Shown: positions 5,529 to 5,817 of the stretch, piece by piece
Numbering within the stretch: the stretch's first letter is position 1
Layout of the letters: the number at the start of each line of letters is the position of its first letter
Assembly: GCA_028293775.1 (NCBI GenBank)
Contig: JAQGOD010000384.1
Coordinates: 1-5,817 of the forward strand
From: Gammaproteobacteria bacterium
GTDB lineage: Bacteria; Pseudomonadota; Gammaproteobacteria; Steroidobacterales; Steroidobacteraceae
Direction: 5' to 3'
Length of the DNA: 5,817 nucleotides
The notes under the pieces: generated by a model
The model's input: the letters and a program-made list of their open reading frames with translations, nothing else
What the model was told of the DNA's origin: nothing
Databases searched by the model: none
Program-made: the position numbers and the translations under genes

Positions 5529-5817
5529 TTTTCCGTCGACTGAAAACGCCAGCAACGTATTGCCTGAATTTATATAAACGCTGCCGTTAACGATGGTTGC
5601 GCCGCCGTGATCCAGCGGGCCGCCGCTCGCATGAACGCCGTTTTGCGTTTGAAATCCCTTTGCCGTGTCGAAATCCCACAGAATCTTGCCACCGATGGTG
5701 GAGTAGACGCGCAGATGGCCGTCCAACGATCCGGAGAACACCCCGCCCGGCATGACAGTAACCGCTTGCGATTGGCCATGGGAACAGGATCCTTCGCTCC
5801 AAGAACAGGCGGGCGTC
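5526..5817 (-). CDS. PQQ-type beta-propeller protein, polyvinyl-alcohol-dehydrogenase-like (C-terminal 96 residues only)
   Basis: The minus-strand frame is open from the right edge to TAA at 5526, giving 96 residues. It reads ACSWSEGSCSHGQSQAVTVM and continues through PGGVFSGSLDGHLRVYSTIG, then GKILWDFDTAKGFQTQNGVH, and finishes NTLLAFSVDGK. The stretch VYSTIGGKILW fits the tryptophan-docking motif of PQQ-type propeller blades, and the sequence QNGVHASGGPLDHGG with a terminal LLAFSVDGK recalls polyvinyl-alcohol-dehydrogenase-like quinoproteins. Such enzymes oxidise alcohols in the periplasm using pyrroloquinoline quinone and often pass electrons to a haem c domain; whether this one binds PQQ or haem cannot be told because its N-terminal part is outside the window. 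Two cysteines near the left of the visible part (CSWSEGSC) could form a disulfide. An internal ATG at 5753 is not the start, because homologous-looking sequence continues upstream of it. The protease gene follows after 17 bases. Confidence 0.82.
   Translation of the reverse strand, partial: TPACSWSEGSCSHGQSQAVTVMPGGVFSGSLDGHLRVYSTIGGKILWDFDTAKGFQTQNGVHASGGPLDHGGATIVNGSVYINSGNTLLAFSVDGK

Noticed and set aside
5526..5753. Reading the propeller gene as a short 75-residue gene starting at ATG 5753
   Set aside because: The frame stays open to the window edge and the residues upstream (ACSWSEGSCSHGQSQAVTV) continue the same family pattern, so it is the tail of a larger gene.

Overview
The window looks like chromosomal DNA from a GC-rich proteobacterium, most probably a gammaproteobacterium. 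The evidence is a divergent pair of type IV pilus gene pilM and class A penicillin-binding protein gene mrcA (ponA), an arrangement familiar from Pseudomonas- and Xanthomonas-type genomes, together with GC-rich coding DNA and tight gene packing. Nothing seen here identifies the genus. No tRNA, rRNA, CRISPR array, insertion sequence or phage gene was found.

Layout: (1) Bases 1-517, minus strand: the first 172 residues of PilM, running off the left edge. (2) Bases 518-849: a 332-base divergent intergenic region that should hold the promoters of pilM and mrcA. It has no gene but carries four copies of the hexamer CGTGAG/CTCACG, a palindrome and a small hairpin. (3) Bases 850-3303, plus strand: complete mrcA for the bifunctional peptidoglycan synthase PBP1A, 817 aa. 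(4) Bases 3310-3921, plus strand: a 203-aa protein with a nucleotidyltransferase-like signature, six bases behind mrcA and in the same frame. (5) Bases 3922-3948: a short convergent junction that, with flanking bases, contains three GCCGGC palindromes. (6) Bases 3949-5508, minus strand: a 519-aa exported serine protease with PDZ-like domains, of the HtrA/Deg type and closest in pattern to the Deg9/Deg2 branch. (7) Bases 5526-5817, minus strand: the last 96 residues of a PQQ-type beta-propeller protein resembling polyvinyl-alcohol-dehydrogenase-like enzymes, running off the right edge.

There are three transcription units. One goes left into the pilus assembly operon (pilM, with pilNOPQ expected outside the window). 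One goes right: mrcA plus the nucleotidyltransferase-like gene. One arrives from the right: the PQQ-propeller gene followed by the protease, which meets the mrcA unit head-on near base 3935. PBP1A builds the cell wall, PilM is the cytoplasmic ring component of the pilus machine, and the protease and propeller protein are both expected in the periplasm. The least ordinary parts are the nucleotidyltransferase-like protein tied to mrcA, the repeated hexamer between pilM and mrcA, and the pairing of a Deg9-like protease with a PQQ-type protein. I see no clear evidence of a wholly new system.
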